From contig NZ_LR027603.1 in assembly GCF_900605495.1 (NCBI RefSeq), positions 1,117,997-1,181,996 of the forward strand: a DNA stretch of 64,000 bases, written 5' to 3'. The stretch is from Bacilliculturomica massiliensis (GTDB lineage: Bacteria; Bacillota; Clostridia; Peptostreptococcales; Anaerovoracaceae). Shown here in pieces: positions 17,087-25,547 of this stretch. The notes under the pieces were generated by a model that was not told the origin of the DNA, ran no database searches, and saw only the letters and a program-made list of their open reading frames with translations. Position 1 is the stretch's first letter. Each line of letters starts with the position of its first letter. The position numbers were made by a program, and so were the translations under genes.

Positions 17087-18004
17087 ATGCAAAGGATGGA
17101 AGAACTGATCCCGGGCCTTCCGGGAGAGTGGTACGATGAAATGCGGGATCTGCCGCAGGAGGCCGCCGGATCCATTGAAGAGATCCGGGTAAAGACGGGC
17201 CGGCCTGTGTACGTGTACTGCGGATCCGGGGAATACATACTGGGATCTACAAGGACACGGCCCGTAGACAAAAAAATGCTGAATAATATATGTAACTCAT
17301 TATTTAACCATTCGGTCTATGCCTATCAGGAGGAATTGGCCAACGGTTATATCACGCTGGATTCCGGTTTTCGCATCGGTTTTTGCGGACGAGCGGTGGT
17401 GGAAGGAGACCGGGTGAAGACGCTGCGTGACATCACCTCGCTGAACATCCGACGTGCCAGGGAGATAAAAGGGATCTCCGAACGCTGTTTTCCGTATACG
17501 CTGGACAGCGACGGCCGTTTTTACAACACGCTGATCATCTCGCCTCCCAAATGCGGCAAGACCACGCTGCTGCGGGACTTTATCCGCAGCCTGTCTGACC
17601 GGGGATTTCGGGTAGGCGTCTGCGATGAGAGAAACGAGATCGCCGGAGCGGGCCACACGGGCTTCTGCTACGACCTGGGCGACAGGACGGACGTGCTGTC
17701 CGGATGCCCCAAGGAAAAGGGCATGATGATGCTGATCCGCTCCATGGCGCCGGATATTCTCGCCACAGACGAGATCGGCAGGGAGGAAGACTGCGGCGCC
17801 ATCTCGTCGGCGGTCACAGCCGGCATCGGTCTTCTGACCACCATCCACGGGGGCAGTTATGAGGATGTGCTGCGGTCCGGCGTGGGGCCGATGGTGGGGA
17901 AAGGGGTGTTTCAGCGCCTGATCTTCCTGACGAACCGGCCGCGGACAGGCACTGTGTCCGAGATATGCAACTGGAAAAATGAAAGGGTGGCGGGGCGGTT
18001 ATGA
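17087..18004 (+). CDS. spoIIIAA: Stage III sporulation protein AA
   Basis: About 305 residues. A secretion-type ATPase made in the mother cell that powers the SpoIIIA-SpoIIQ feeding-tube channel to the forespore. The Walker A motif is PPKCGKTTLLRD near residue 150 and the Walker B region is MAPDILATDEIGREED. ATG 17087 follows AAGGAGATCGGGG and gives the normal length; the frame is open further upstream but would run into the terminator. First gene of an eight-gene operon; its stop overlaps the spoIIIAB start (ATGA). Confidence 0.95.
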   Translation: MQRMEELIPGLPGEWYDEMRDLPQEAAGSIEEIRVKTGRPVYVYCGSGEYILGSTRTRPVDKKMLNNICNSLFNHSVYAYQEELANGYITLDSGFRIGFCGRAVVEGDRVKTLRDITSLNIRRAREIKGISERCFPYTLDSDGRFYNTLIISPPKCGKTTLLRDFIRSLSDRGFRVGVCDERNEIAGAGHTGFCYDLGDRTDVLSGCPKEKGMMMLIRSMAPDILATDEIGREEDCGAISSAVTAGIGLLTTIHGGSYEDVLRSGVGPMVGKGVFQRLIFLTNRPRTGTVSEICNWKNERVAGRL

Positions 18005-18519
18005 TAAAAATTCTTCTCTGCCTGGTAGTCGTGATTTTTTCCGGATTGGCGGGCTGGTCGAAGGCTTCCGTCTATACCCGGCGGGTGAGAGCGCTCACCG
18101 ACCTGACGGCCAACCTGAAATATCTGGAATCGGAGATGGGATACCGCATGGAAGCGCTTCCGGTGCTGTTTGCCCGCATCGGGGAAAACAGGAGGGAATC
18201 CGGCGGGGCCTTTTTCACTGAGACCGCCCGCCTTCTGGAGACCAGAGAGGCGGATACGCTTTGGAGCGCCTGGGTCCAGAGCGTGGATCAGGTATACGGA
18301 GCCGATGTTCTGCTGCCGGAGGACAGGCGGATCATCGAGGAGCTGGGGTACGAGCTGGGACGAACGGATATGGAAACCCAGCGCCGTCTCTTTTCTCACT
18401 GCTACGAGGGGCTGGCGCGGCAGGCGGACGCGGCCAGGGAACAGGCAAGAGTTCGGGGCAGAATGTACCGGACGCTGGGGATCTCAGCGGGGATCCTCAC
18501 CGCCATACTGTTTATTTAA
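18001..18519 (+). CDS. spoIIIAB: Stage III sporulation protein AB
   Basis: 172 residues, with membrane segments at both ends (about residues 3-18 and 155-172) and a helical middle similar to GspF-type secretion proteins. The pattern YTRRVRALTDLTANLKYLESEMGYRMEALP is typical of the family. ATG overlaps the spoIIIAA stop, so translation is coupled. It is predicted to be a membrane platform subunit of the SpoIIIA channel. Confidence 0.93.
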   Translation: MIKILLCLVVVIFSGLAGWSKASVYTRRVRALTDLTANLKYLESEMGYRMEALPVLFARIGENRRESGGAFFTETARLLETREADTLWSAWVQSVDQVYGADVLLPEDRRIIEELGYELGRTDMETQRRLFSHCYEGLARQADAAREQARVRGRMYRTLGISAGILTAILFI

Positions 18520-18542
18520 GAATGCAACACAGGAGGAATGTT

Positions 18543-18743
18543 ATGAATATTGACGTGGATATCATTTTTAAGATCGCCGCCATCGGAATTATCGTGGCCG
18601 TGCTCAATCAGGTCCTCATCCGTGCGGGCCGGGAGGATCAGGCGATGATGACCACTCTGGCGGGCATCATCGTGGTGCTGCTTCTCATCGTACAGATGAT
18701 CAATCAATTTTTCGACACAGTGAAAACGATGTTTCAGCTGTAG
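18543..18743 (+). CDS. spoIIIAC: Stage III sporulation protein AC
   Basis: 66 residues with two membrane segments (IIFKIAAIGIIVAVLNQVL and a second valine/leucine-rich one). The length and the RAGREDQAMMTTLAGI loop match the family. ATG 18543 follows AGGAGG. Part of the inner channel assembly of the SpoIIIA complex. A longer open frame upstream of this start is out of keeping with the family and overlaps spoIIIAB. Confidence 0.93.
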   Translation: MNIDVDIIFKIAAIGIIVAVLNQVLIRAGREDQAMMTTLAGIIVVLLLIVQMINQFFDTVKTMFQL

Positions 18744-18746
18744 GAG

Positions 18747-19142
18747 ATGATCATGGATATTTTTAAGATCGCCGTCATCGGTATCTGCGGCGTGGTGCTG
18801 TCCTCGATGGTGAAAGGGTACAAGCCGGAAATGGCCATTTACATCGTCATCAGCACGGTGCTGCTTCTGTTTGGATACATTCTGTACCACCTGACCGCGG
18901 TGTTTGACCTGTTTTCCGGCGTATACGGGCAGATCCGCTACGGAAAAGCTTTTTTTCCCGTGGTCGTCAAGGTGCTGGTAGTCGGCTACATCGCGGATTT
19001 CACAGCGCAGCTTTGCCGCGACGCCGGAGAGGGCGCCATCGCCGGCAAAGTGGAGCTGGCGGGAAAGGTAATGATCTTTTACCTGGCCGTTCCCATCATG
19101 ATGTCGCTTCTGGAGATCGTTACCAAACTGCTGCCCTCCTAG
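18747..19142 (+). CDS. spoIIIAD: Stage III sporulation protein AD
   Basis: 131 residues with three to four membrane segments and the family pattern IFKIAVIGICGVVLSSMVKGYKPEMA-like at the N-terminus. It is homologous to SpoIIIAC in its first part. It starts 3 bases after the spoIIIAC stop, and TAGGAG at the end of spoIIIAC serves as the ribosome site. The first codon is ATG 18747 (MIMDIF), with a second ATG two codons later as an alternative. Confidence 0.92.
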   Translation: MIMDIFKIAVIGICGVVLSSMVKGYKPEMAIYIVISTVLLLFGYILYHLTAVFDLFSGVYGQIRYGKAFFPVVVKVLVVGYIADFTAQLCRDAGEGAIAGKVELAGKVMIFYLAVPIMMSLLEIVTKLLPS

Positions 19143-19176
19143 AAAGGACGGCCGGGAGACAGAGAAAGGGGGGCTT

Positions 19177-20259
19177 ATGGAGCTTGAAAATATTATAAAT
19201 GAACAGCTGTCATCCATGGATCTCTCTCAGCTGCAGGAGCTTCTTGGAGCGGTGCAGCAGAACGGAAGCCTCTTTCACGGCATGGGGCTGGGGGATGTGC
19301 TGAGTTCGCTGATCAGGGGAGAGACCGTTTTCAGCTGGGATGAGGTATTGTCCGGACTGGCGTCTTTTTTCTTCGCCCAGGTCCAGAGCAGTCTGACGCT
19401 GGCAGTGGAAGTGTTCGCCGTATGCATCCTCATCGGCATGCTGGAGAGCGTCTCGTCGTCATTCTCGGACAACGCCTCGTCAAAACTGGGTGTGCTGGTC
19501 TGCACGCTGATCATCGTAGTGCTGTGCGTCAGGGATTTTCTCAATATATACAATATGTGCGCCGATTCCGCCGCCTTGATGGTGCGGACCATGCAGGTGC
19601 TGCTGCCCATTCTGGTCCCGCTGCTGATTGCCATGGGCGGAGTGACGGCGGGAAGCATTCTGAATCCTGTGATCATGGGGGCTATCACCATACTGTCCAC
19701 TGTCATTCTCAGCTGTATTATGCCTGCGGTGTTCATCTCCTGTGTGTTTCTTCTGGTGAATTCGCTGTCGGGAAAGGACTATATCAAAAAGCTGGCCAAG
19801 TTTCTCAGGGCCGCCGCCATCTTTCTCATGGGGCTGACGGTGACAGTGTTCTCCGCCCTCACGTCCATACAGGGCGTCATCTCCAAATCGGCGGACGGCA
19901 TGCTCATGAAGACGGCGCAGTTTTCCATCGACAATTTTATCCCCATCATCGGCGGATTTGCAGCCGATTCCGTCGACCTGATCCTGAGCTGCACGCAGAT
20001 GATCAAAAACGGAGTAGGAGTGGTGGGATTGCTGATCATCGTGTCTCTTATGCTGATCCCCCTGATCAAGCTGCTGGCCTCCGCTCTGATCTACAAAGTC
20101 CTGGCTATCGTGCTGGAGCCTATATCAGGAAAACGCATCTCGGACTGCGTGGACGACATCGGAAACTCGGTGATCACGCTCTCCGTGATCCTGATCCTGA
20201 CGGGAATTCTGTTTTTCATTTTCCTGGCGGTGCTGATCTCAGTGGGAAGGACGGTGTAA
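19177..20259 (+). CDS. spoIIIAE: Stage III sporulation protein AE
   Basis: 360 residues, slightly shorter than many relatives because no long signal peptide is present. A soluble N-terminal part of about 60 residues is followed by seven or so membrane segments, including LVNSLSGKDYIKKLAKF and the late LALSVILILTGILFFIF region. It is the largest membrane subunit of the SpoIIIA channel. An AAAGGGGGG site precedes ATG 19177. Confidence 0.93.
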   Translation: MELENIINEQLSSMDLSQLQELLGAVQQNGSLFHGMGLGDVLSSLIRGETVFSWDEVLSGLASFFFAQVQSSLTLAVEVFAVCILIGMLESVSSSFSDNASSKLGVLVCTLIIVVLCVRDFLNIYNMCADSAALMVRTMQVLLPILVPLLIAMGGVTAGSILNPVIMGAITILSTVILSCIMPAVFISCVFLLVNSLSGKDYIKKLAKFLRAAAIFLMGLTVTVFSALTSIQGVISKSADGMLMKTAQFSIDNFIPIIGGFAADSVDLILSCTQMIKNGVGVVGLLIIVSLMLIPLIKLLASALIYKVLAIVLEPISGKRISDCVDDIGNSVITLSVILILTGILFFIFLAVLISVGRTV

Positions 20260-20262
20260 ACG

Positions 20263-20796
20263 GTGAGTGCTGTGTGGGAATGGGTGAGAAACCTCACCGT
20301 GATCGTGATCCTCTTCTCCTTTGTGGAGATCCTGCTGCCCGGCAGCGGCATGAAGCGATGTATGAAGTTCATTTTTTCTCTGGCCATGCTGGCCATGGTC
20401 CTGTCGCCCATCTCCGATCTGATGCAGGAAGATGTGAGCGTGCTGGGAAATGTCCCCGTATCGGAGGAACTGCGGGAACTGGCGGCCAGAGGGGACTCCG
20501 GGGAGGGGGATGACAGCGCTATTTCCAGAGTGCAGACCAAACAGATCGAGACAGTGTACGTGGAAAAGCTGAAAGCCCGGCTGGAAGAGGACCTGAAAGA
20601 AAAATTTTCTGGTATAACTGTCACGTCGGTTGAAATATATATAAATAATGAAGTGCGCAGCAGCGGGTTCGGCAAGCCGGAAAAGGCTTCAGTGACCATC
20701 AGCGACCCGGAGTTTGAAAAAGCCGTCCGGGACTTCACGGCGGACCGGCTGCAGATAGAAAAAAGGAGCGTCACCATAGCGCTTGCGGAGGAATAA
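20263..20796 (+). CDS. spoIIIAF: Stage III sporulation protein AF
   Basis: 177 residues. Two N-terminal membrane segments (about residues 3-50) come before a soluble domain with a ring-forming-like alpha/beta pattern (GITVTSVEIYINNEVRS). The start is GTG 20263, three bases after the spoIIIAE stop. It overlaps no other gene at its start but its end carries the ribosome site (GGAGGA) for spoIIIAG. Confidence 0.9.
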   Translation: MSAVWEWVRNLTVIVILFSFVEILLPGSGMKRCMKFIFSLAMLAMVLSPISDLMQEDVSVLGNVPVSEELRELAARGDSGEGDDSAISRVQTKQIETVYVEKLKARLEEDLKEKFSGITVTSVEIYINNEVRSSGFGKPEKASVTISDPEFEKAVRDFTADRLQIEKRSVTIALAEE

Positions 20797-20797
20797 T

Positions 20798-21280
20798 ATG
20801 CTGACACGGGAAAAAAACGAAAAGGAGACCACAGGCAGAAAGAAGGGAAAGGACCTTTGCTTTCAGTTCATCACTGTGGTGGTGCTGGCGGCTCTGGCCC
20901 TGCTTCTGCTGAATGTTCTGTCCCTGGATAAAGACGGCAGACGGCAGATCGTGGATAACGACGGGCCGGAAGAATACATCGGCAGCGGCTCGGATCACAT
21001 ACAGACGGCGGAGGAAAAGCGGCTGGCCGGCATCCTGACCCAGATAAAAGGCGTGGGGGCGGCGTCGGTCATGATAACCTGGCACGATGAAGAAAAAACC
21101 GCCTCAGTCTTTTCGTCGGATCAGAATACGGAACAAACCAGGGTGAAGGGAGTGATTGTCACAGCGGAGGGCGCGGGAGACGCGGTCACCAAAAACAACA
21201 TCGTCAAAGCGGTGTCGGCAGTGTTCAACATACCGGCCGCCAACGTCATGGTATTTGAAAGCGAAACAGGGGGGAATTGA
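20798..21280 (+). CDS. spoIIIAG: Stage III sporulation protein AG
   Basis: 160 residues. After a charged N-terminus and one membrane segment (about residues 20-40) there is a periplasmic ring-building domain (LAGILTQIKGVGAASVMITW and GVIVTAEGAGDAVTKNNIVKAV). SpoIIIAG forms the large ring of the channel in the intermembrane space. ATG 20798 is preferred to an in-frame upstream codon because GCGGAGGA lies 6 bases before it. Confidence 0.93.
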   Translation: MLTREKNEKETTGRKKGKDLCFQFITVVVLAALALLLLNVLSLDKDGRRQIVDNDGPEEYIGSGSDHIQTAEEKRLAGILTQIKGVGAASVMITWHDEEKTASVFSSDQNTEQTRVKGVIVTAEGAGDAVTKNNIVKAVSAVFNIPAANVMVFESETGGN

Positions 21281-21283
21281 AAA

Positions 21284-21931
21284 GTGAAATACGATAAAAA
21301 GAAATTGTTTGTACTGACAGGAATGCTGGCGCTGCTGCTGTGTGTCAGCGTGATCAACAATAGGCTCTCGGTGGACGAGGGGCTTTCCGCCTCCGCAGGG
21401 TATGCGGATCACGAGGCCCAGGAAATGCAGGAACACGACGGCGAAGTGCTGGTGGACAGCATCAACGTGACGGAGCTTCCCGGCACCTCGCAGCCCGGAG
21501 CGCAAAACGCCAGCGGAAGCGCCGTGGCAGGCGTCTCCGGTTCCGCGCTGGTGACTTCGGACGATGTGGAGGAGCTTGCGAACACCGATACATATTTTGA
21601 AGAAGTACGGGCCACCATCAATATGGACAGAAATGAGATCCTCTCCATGCTGACCGACGTGATAAACGAGACGCCGGACGGAGCGGAGAAAAACAACGCC
21701 ACGGAGCAGAAGCTGAAGATCATCGACTACATGAACAAGGAAAAGGTGATCGAGAATCTCATTGAAAACAAAGGTTTTTCCGACGCACTGGTGCTGATCA
21801 CGGACAGTTCTGTGAACGTAACGGTGAACAAGCAGGATCTGGCCCAGACCGACATCGCCAAGATCAGCGATATCGTAATGCGTGAGACCGGCAAAAAAGC
21901 AGATCAGATCGTCATACAGAGCAAATTTTAA
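21284..21931 (+). CDS. spoIIIAH: Stage III sporulation protein AH
   Basis: 215 residues. An N-terminal membrane anchor (residues 6-22) is followed by a Ser/Ala-rich linker and a C-terminal ring-building domain (YMNKEKVIENLIENKGFSDALVLI, then VNKQDLAQTDIAKISDIVMRET) that pairs with forespore SpoIIQ across the intermembrane space. The start is GTG 21284, three bases after spoIIIAG. It is the last gene of the operon; palindromic repeats and a terminator follow. Confidence 0.92.
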   Translation: MKYDKKKLFVLTGMLALLLCVSVINNRLSVDEGLSASAGYADHEAQEMQEHDGEVLVDSINVTELPGTSQPGAQNASGSAVAGVSGSALVTSDDVEELANTDTYFEEVRATINMDRNEILSMLTDVINETPDGAEKNNATEQKLKIIDYMNKEKVIENLIENKGFSDALVLITDSSVNVTVNKQDLAQTDIAKISDIVMRETGKKADQIVIQSKF

Positions 21932-21965
21932 GGAACAGAAAACGTTGTTTCCGGACTCATAATCT

Positions 21966-22087
21966 GGTATAATAACCGCAGAGCGGCTATTATACAGATT
22001 CTGTGCGCGGCAGACGCCATGCGCGGATTATACCATGATGGCCTGCGGCCAGTCATGGTATAATAACCGCAGAGCGGCTATTATACC
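21966..22087. repeat. Dispersed palindromic repeat, copy 2 (compound)
   Basis: Two near-identical 30-base palindromes at 21966-21995 and 22057-22087 (GGTATAATAACCGC ... GCGGCTATTATAC) flank a third, 22027-22064 (ATTATACCATGA ... TCATGGTATAAT). The middle and last hairpins share bases and cannot form together. The modules match copy 1 at 15343-15405. Confidence 0.7.
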
Positions 22088-22102
22088 AGTTTGAGAAATA
22101 GT

Positions 22103-22140
22103 AGAGAATACGGACGCGGGCGGCGTCCGGTCTCTTTTTT
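22103..22140 (+). terminator. Intrinsic terminator at the end of the spoIIIA operon
   Basis: Stem CGGACGC / GCGTCCG, extended by GAGA/TCTC, followed by TTTTTT. Confidence 0.88.
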
Positions 22141-22167
22141 CCAGTATAGTCCGGAAGCGGAGAAACC

Positions 22168-22497
22168 ATGGAAATTTCAGATGAAGTCATCGCCGTATGC
22201 GCCACCAATGCGGCGCTTAGGACAGCCGGCGTAGCGGATCTCTCAGGAGGGATCCGGGAGAGCCTGTCCAGAAATATACTCCGAAAAGAGCTCATGTCCC
22301 GCGGCGTAAAAGTCAGTCAGAGCGAAGAAGGAGTCCAGGCAGATATTTATGTCATCGTCCGTTACGGAGTAAAGATTCCGGAGGTGGCGTGGGATCTGCA
22401 GGAAAATGTGAAGAAGGAAGTGGAGCATATGACGGAGCTGCCTGTCAAGGCGGTGAACATCCACGTTCTGGGAGTTGAATGCACAGCGCGGAGATAG
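22168..22497 (+). CDS. Asp23/Gls24 family envelope stress protein
   Basis: 109 residues with the family's three repeated blocks: EISDEVIAVCATNAALRTAGVADL, GVKVSQSEEGVQADIYVIVRYGVKIPEVAWDLQENVKKEV and VKAVNIHVLGVEC. Its Bacillus counterpart here is YqhY, next to nusB, where it influences acetyl-CoA carboxylase. This neighbourhood lacks accB/accC. ATG 22168 follows GGAAGCGGAG. Confidence 0.92.
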   Translation: MEISDEVIAVCATNAALRTAGVADLSGGIRESLSRNILRKELMSRGVKVSQSEEGVQADIYVIVRYGVKIPEVAWDLQENVKKEVEHMTELPVKAVNIHVLGVECTARR

Positions 22498-22572
22498 ACC
22501 GCGGGCGGGCTCCGGCGGCAGAACCGCCGGAGGTCTCATAAATACAAAAGATAAAATACACGGAGGATGAGA

Positions 22573-22983
22573 ATGCGCAGAACTGAAGCCAGAGAGCTTT
22601 TTATGCAGCTGCTTTTCCAGATGGAGATGCAGAACGATTACGGCCCGTCCCAGAAGGAACGTTTTATGGAAGAACACATGAAGGATAAGGATCAGTCCGA
22701 TTATTTCAACAAGATGTACGAACTGACCGCCAAACATCTTTCTGAGATCGACGCCCTGCTGGAGGAGTGCTGCGACCGCTGGAAAAAAGAACGGCTGGCC
22801 AAGGTAGATCTGGCAGTGCTTCGGCTTTCCATCTGCGAGATCCGCTATATGGACGATATTCCGAATTCTGCTTCCATCAACGAGGCGGTGGACCTGGCCA
22901 AACGATTCGGCGGCGAGGAATCCGGAAAATTTGTCAACGGCGTTCTCGGCCGTGTTGTGAGAGGCAAAAATGGAGAACACTAA
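22573..22983 (+). CDS. nusB: Transcription antitermination factor NusB
   Basis: 136 residues, all-helical. NusB binds boxA RNA with S10 (NusE) to support processive rRNA transcription. Landmarks are RRTEARELFMQLLFQME at the start, the central WKKERLAKVDLAVLRLSICEI and the final SINEAVDLAKRFGGEESGKFVNGVLG. GGAGG ends 6 bases before ATG 22573; the in-frame ATG at 22567 touches that site. The next gene begins inside its last codons. Confidence 0.95.
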   Translation: MRRTEARELFMQLLFQMEMQNDYGPSQKERFMEEHMKDKDQSDYFNKMYELTAKHLSEIDALLEECCDRWKKERLAKVDLAVLRLSICEIRYMDDIPNSASINEAVDLAKRFGGEESGKFVNGVLGRVVRGKNGEH

Positions 22984-23992
22984 CCTGGTACTCGGTCTGG
23001 ATACCAGCAACTATACGACCTCCGCTGCCGTCACGGACGCGGAGGGCAATATCATCAGGGACCTGCGAAGACCGTTGCGGGTAAAACAGGGCGAGCGGGG
23101 ACTGAGACAGTCCGACGCCCTTTTTCAGCATATGGAGAATCTGCCCGAACTGCTGGCGGAGATCCTGGATTCACCCCTCAGGGAAGGGATAAAAGCGGTC
23201 TGCGCAAGCGAAAAGCCCCGTCCCGTAGAGGGGTCTTATATGCCGGTGTTTCTCGCCGGGCTGCGATTCGGCACCGTGGTGGCAAAGAGCCTTCAGGCGC
23301 CTTTTTTCCTTTTTTCCCATCAGGAGGGCCATCTGGCCGCGGCCGTTCACGGCACGGATCTGACAGGCGTTTCCGAGTATCTGGCCTGGCATCTCTCCGG
23401 GGGCACCTGCGAACTGCTCTCCGTGGCGGAGGGAGGACGCAGGATCTCTATCATCGGCGGTTCCAAAGATATATCCTTCGGTCAGCTGATCGACCGGGTG
23501 GGAGTCTCCATGGGGATGGCTTTTCCCTGCGGCAGGGCGATGGATGAGGAGGCGATGAGCGGAGAGGGCGGGAACGGAGAGACCTGTGCTCCGCCCGTTG
23601 AGCGGACTTCGGTAAAAAACAATCCGCTGAAGCCCATCCCCACAGACGGACTTTACTTCAATGTCTCCGGGATGGAGACTCAGGCCCAGCGCCTGTTTTC
23701 CCGGCAGGGAGGCGAAGGTCTCTCCCGTTTCCTTTTCCAGCGGATCGTCCAGTGCCTGGCCGAGGTGACTGTGAAAGCCGCTGAACACGCGAAAAAACAG
23801 GGGGAAGAACGGGCGGAGGGACCGCGGCGGGTGCTGTTTACCGGCGGCGTAGCCGCCAGTGCATTTTTGCGGGAGAATCTGCGTCATGCTCTTTCAGGGA
23901 CCGGGGCGGTCCCTGTCTTCGGCGCTCCCGCCCTCTCATCGGACAACGCGGTGGGGATCTCATTGTTAGGAGGACAGGCATTATGGCGCTGA
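22970..23992 (+). CDS. M22 (TsaD/Kae1-like) family protein, function unassigned
   Basis: 340 residues of the ASKHA fold: LGLDTSNYTTSAAV at the N-terminus, the metal-site region FLFSHQEGHLAAAV and the late nucleotide block VLFTGGVAASAFLRENL. It resembles TsaD, the tRNA t6A37 subunit, but true TsaD carries HxxGH with different flanks, and this clostridial nusB-xseA neighbour is a recognised second, uncharacterised M22 branch. The real tsaD is probably elsewhere in the genome. Overlaps nusB by 14 bases and xseA by 10, so it is in the same transcript. Confidence 0.82.
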   Translation: MENTNLVLGLDTSNYTTSAAVTDAEGNIIRDLRRPLRVKQGERGLRQSDALFQHMENLPELLAEILDSPLREGIKAVCASEKPRPVEGSYMPVFLAGLRFGTVVAKSLQAPFFLFSHQEGHLAAAVHGTDLTGVSEYLAWHLSGGTCELLSVAEGGRRISIIGGSKDISFGQLIDRVGVSMGMAFPCGRAMDEEAMSGEGGNGETCAPPVERTSVKNNPLKPIPTDGLYFNVSGMETQAQRLFSRQGGEGLSRFLFQRIVQCLAEVTVKAAEHAKKQGEERAEGPRRVLFTGGVAASAFLRENLRHALSGTGAVPVFGAPALSSDNAVGISLLGGQALWR

Positions 23993-25236
23993 AACCGGTC
24001 AGCGTATCACAGCTGAACAGTTACATCAAACGGATCCTGCAGACCGACCCCATACTGGGAAACGTCTCCGTCATGGGCGAGATCTCCAATTTAAAGTTTC
24101 ACAGCAGCGGTCACGTCTATTTTTCACTGAAGGATGCTAACAGCAGGATCAATTGCTTCCTGCCGTCGGATCAGCGCAGATATCTGCGGTTCGAGCTGGC
24201 CGACGGCATGCAGGTCACAGCTTCCGGCTTTGTCTATCTCTACGAGCGGGGCGGCACCTATTCTCTCAACGTCCGGGAGATCAGCGTGAACGGCAGGGGA
24301 AATCTCAGCATAGCCTTTGAAGAACTGAAAAAACGGCTGGATCAGGAAGGTCTCTTTGATGCCAAATACAAAAAAGAGCTGCCGGTCTTTCCGAAAAAGG
24401 TAGCGGTGATCACTTCGCCTACCGGAGCCGCCGTGCGCGATATCATTAAGATCATCAAAAGCAGAAACGACTATGCGGATGTTCTGATATTTCCCTGTCT
24501 GGTCCAGGGACCGGGCGCGGCGCCTGACATTTCCCGGTGTATCCAGACGGTCAACCGTCTCTATCCAGAGGTGGATGTGATGATCGTGGGACGGGGCGGC
24601 GGATCCATGGAGGAACTCTGGGCCTTCAATGAAGAGATCGTGGCCAGAAGTATTTTCCTCTCAGAGATCCCCGTCATATCGGCGGTGGGCCATGAGACGG
24701 ATTTCACCATAGCGGATTTCGTGGCGGATCTGAGGGCGGAGACGCCCACGGCGGCGGCTCAGGCCGCGGTGCCGGATCTGAGAAAGCTGCGGGAATACTC
24801 CCGTCAGCTGCTGGCAGATCTGTCCCGCGCTCAGGGGCAGAAGCTGCAGTACTACGCAATGCGTCTCTCAAAGAACAGCGCGGAACAGATGCTGGCGCTG
24901 CTCTTAAGGAAGGCGAAGCTGTCGGAAATGCGGACCAATCAGGCGCTGGAAAACCTGCGCTACCGGATGGACGGCAAAATACGGGATGCGGAGCATCGGC
25001 TGGCTCAGGCTCAGCTGCGGCTTGAGGGACTGAACCCTTACGGACCCCTCGAACGGGGCTACGGCATGGTATTTCGCCGGCCCGGCGAACCGCTGTCGTC
25101 AGTGGAAAAAGTCAGAGAAGGAGACCGGCTGCGCGTGGCTCTGTCCGACGGCGCGCTGGACTGCGTTGTAGATAAAGTATTTCCCGGATTGCTCCCCGGA
25201 GAAGTGGAAGGAGGAACGGCCCATGGCGAAAGCTGA
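23983..25236 (+). CDS. xseA: Exodeoxyribonuclease VII large subunit
   Basis: 417 residues. N-terminal OB fold (SQLNSYIKRILQTDPILGNVSVMGEISN), then the catalytic domain with VAVITSPTGAAVRDIIKI, RGGGSMEELWAFN and VGHETDFTIADFVAD, and a helical C-terminus. With XseB it degrades single-stranded DNA from both ends. Starts within the end of the M22 gene; the xseB start overlaps its last codons. Confidence 0.97.
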   Translation: MALKPVSVSQLNSYIKRILQTDPILGNVSVMGEISNLKFHSSGHVYFSLKDANSRINCFLPSDQRRYLRFELADGMQVTASGFVYLYERGGTYSLNVREISVNGRGNLSIAFEELKKRLDQEGLFDAKYKKELPVFPKKVAVITSPTGAAVRDIIKIIKSRNDYADVLIFPCLVQGPGAAPDISRCIQTVNRLYPEVDVMIVGRGGGSMEELWAFNEEIVARSIFLSEIPVISAVGHETDFTIADFVADLRAETPTAAAQAAVPDLRKLREYSRQLLADLSRAQGQKLQYYAMRLSKNSAEQMLALLLRKAKLSEMRTNQALENLRYRMDGKIRDAEHRLAQAQLRLEGLNPYGPLERGYGMVFRRPGEPLSSVEKVREGDRLRVALSDGALDCVVDKVFPGLLPGEVEGGTAHGES

Positions 25237-25456
25237 ATTGGAAACGGACGAAAAAAAGCTGAGCTTTGAGGATGCGCTCCGCGGGTTGGAGAAGGCCGCG
25301 GAGGCGCTGAAAAGCGAGGAGACTACTCTGGAGGACGCCATCCGCCATTACGAGGAAGGCGTGAGATTTTATGAGTGCTGCAGTGAGATCCTGAATGCGG
25401 CGAAGCAGAAGATCCAGGTATTTGAAGAGTCGTCGGAGACGCTGGCGGATTTCTGA
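25223..25456 (+). CDS. xseB: Exodeoxyribonuclease VII small subunit
   Basis: 77 residues, helical. The family block is KLSFEDALRGLEKAAEALKSEETTLEDAIRHYEEGV. Overlaps xseA by 14 bases, with a GGAGG (GGAGGAACGG) in the end of xseA as ribosome site. Required with XseA for the enzyme; several copies bind one large subunit in known complexes. Confidence 0.96.
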   Translation: MAKAELETDEKKLSFEDALRGLEKAAEALKSEETTLEDAIRHYEEGVRFYECCSEILNAAKQKIQVFEESSETLADF

Positions 25457-25547
25457 CAATATGCTTCACAACGGAAGGTAAGATCGCAAACTGGAAATTT
25501 CCCCGCATTAAAATTCCGGGGAATCGCAGTAAAAGGAGATGAAGAGA

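Noticed and set aside
22510-22532. Hairpin CTCCGGCGG/CCGCCGGAG before nusB as a terminator
   Set aside because: No T-run follows it.
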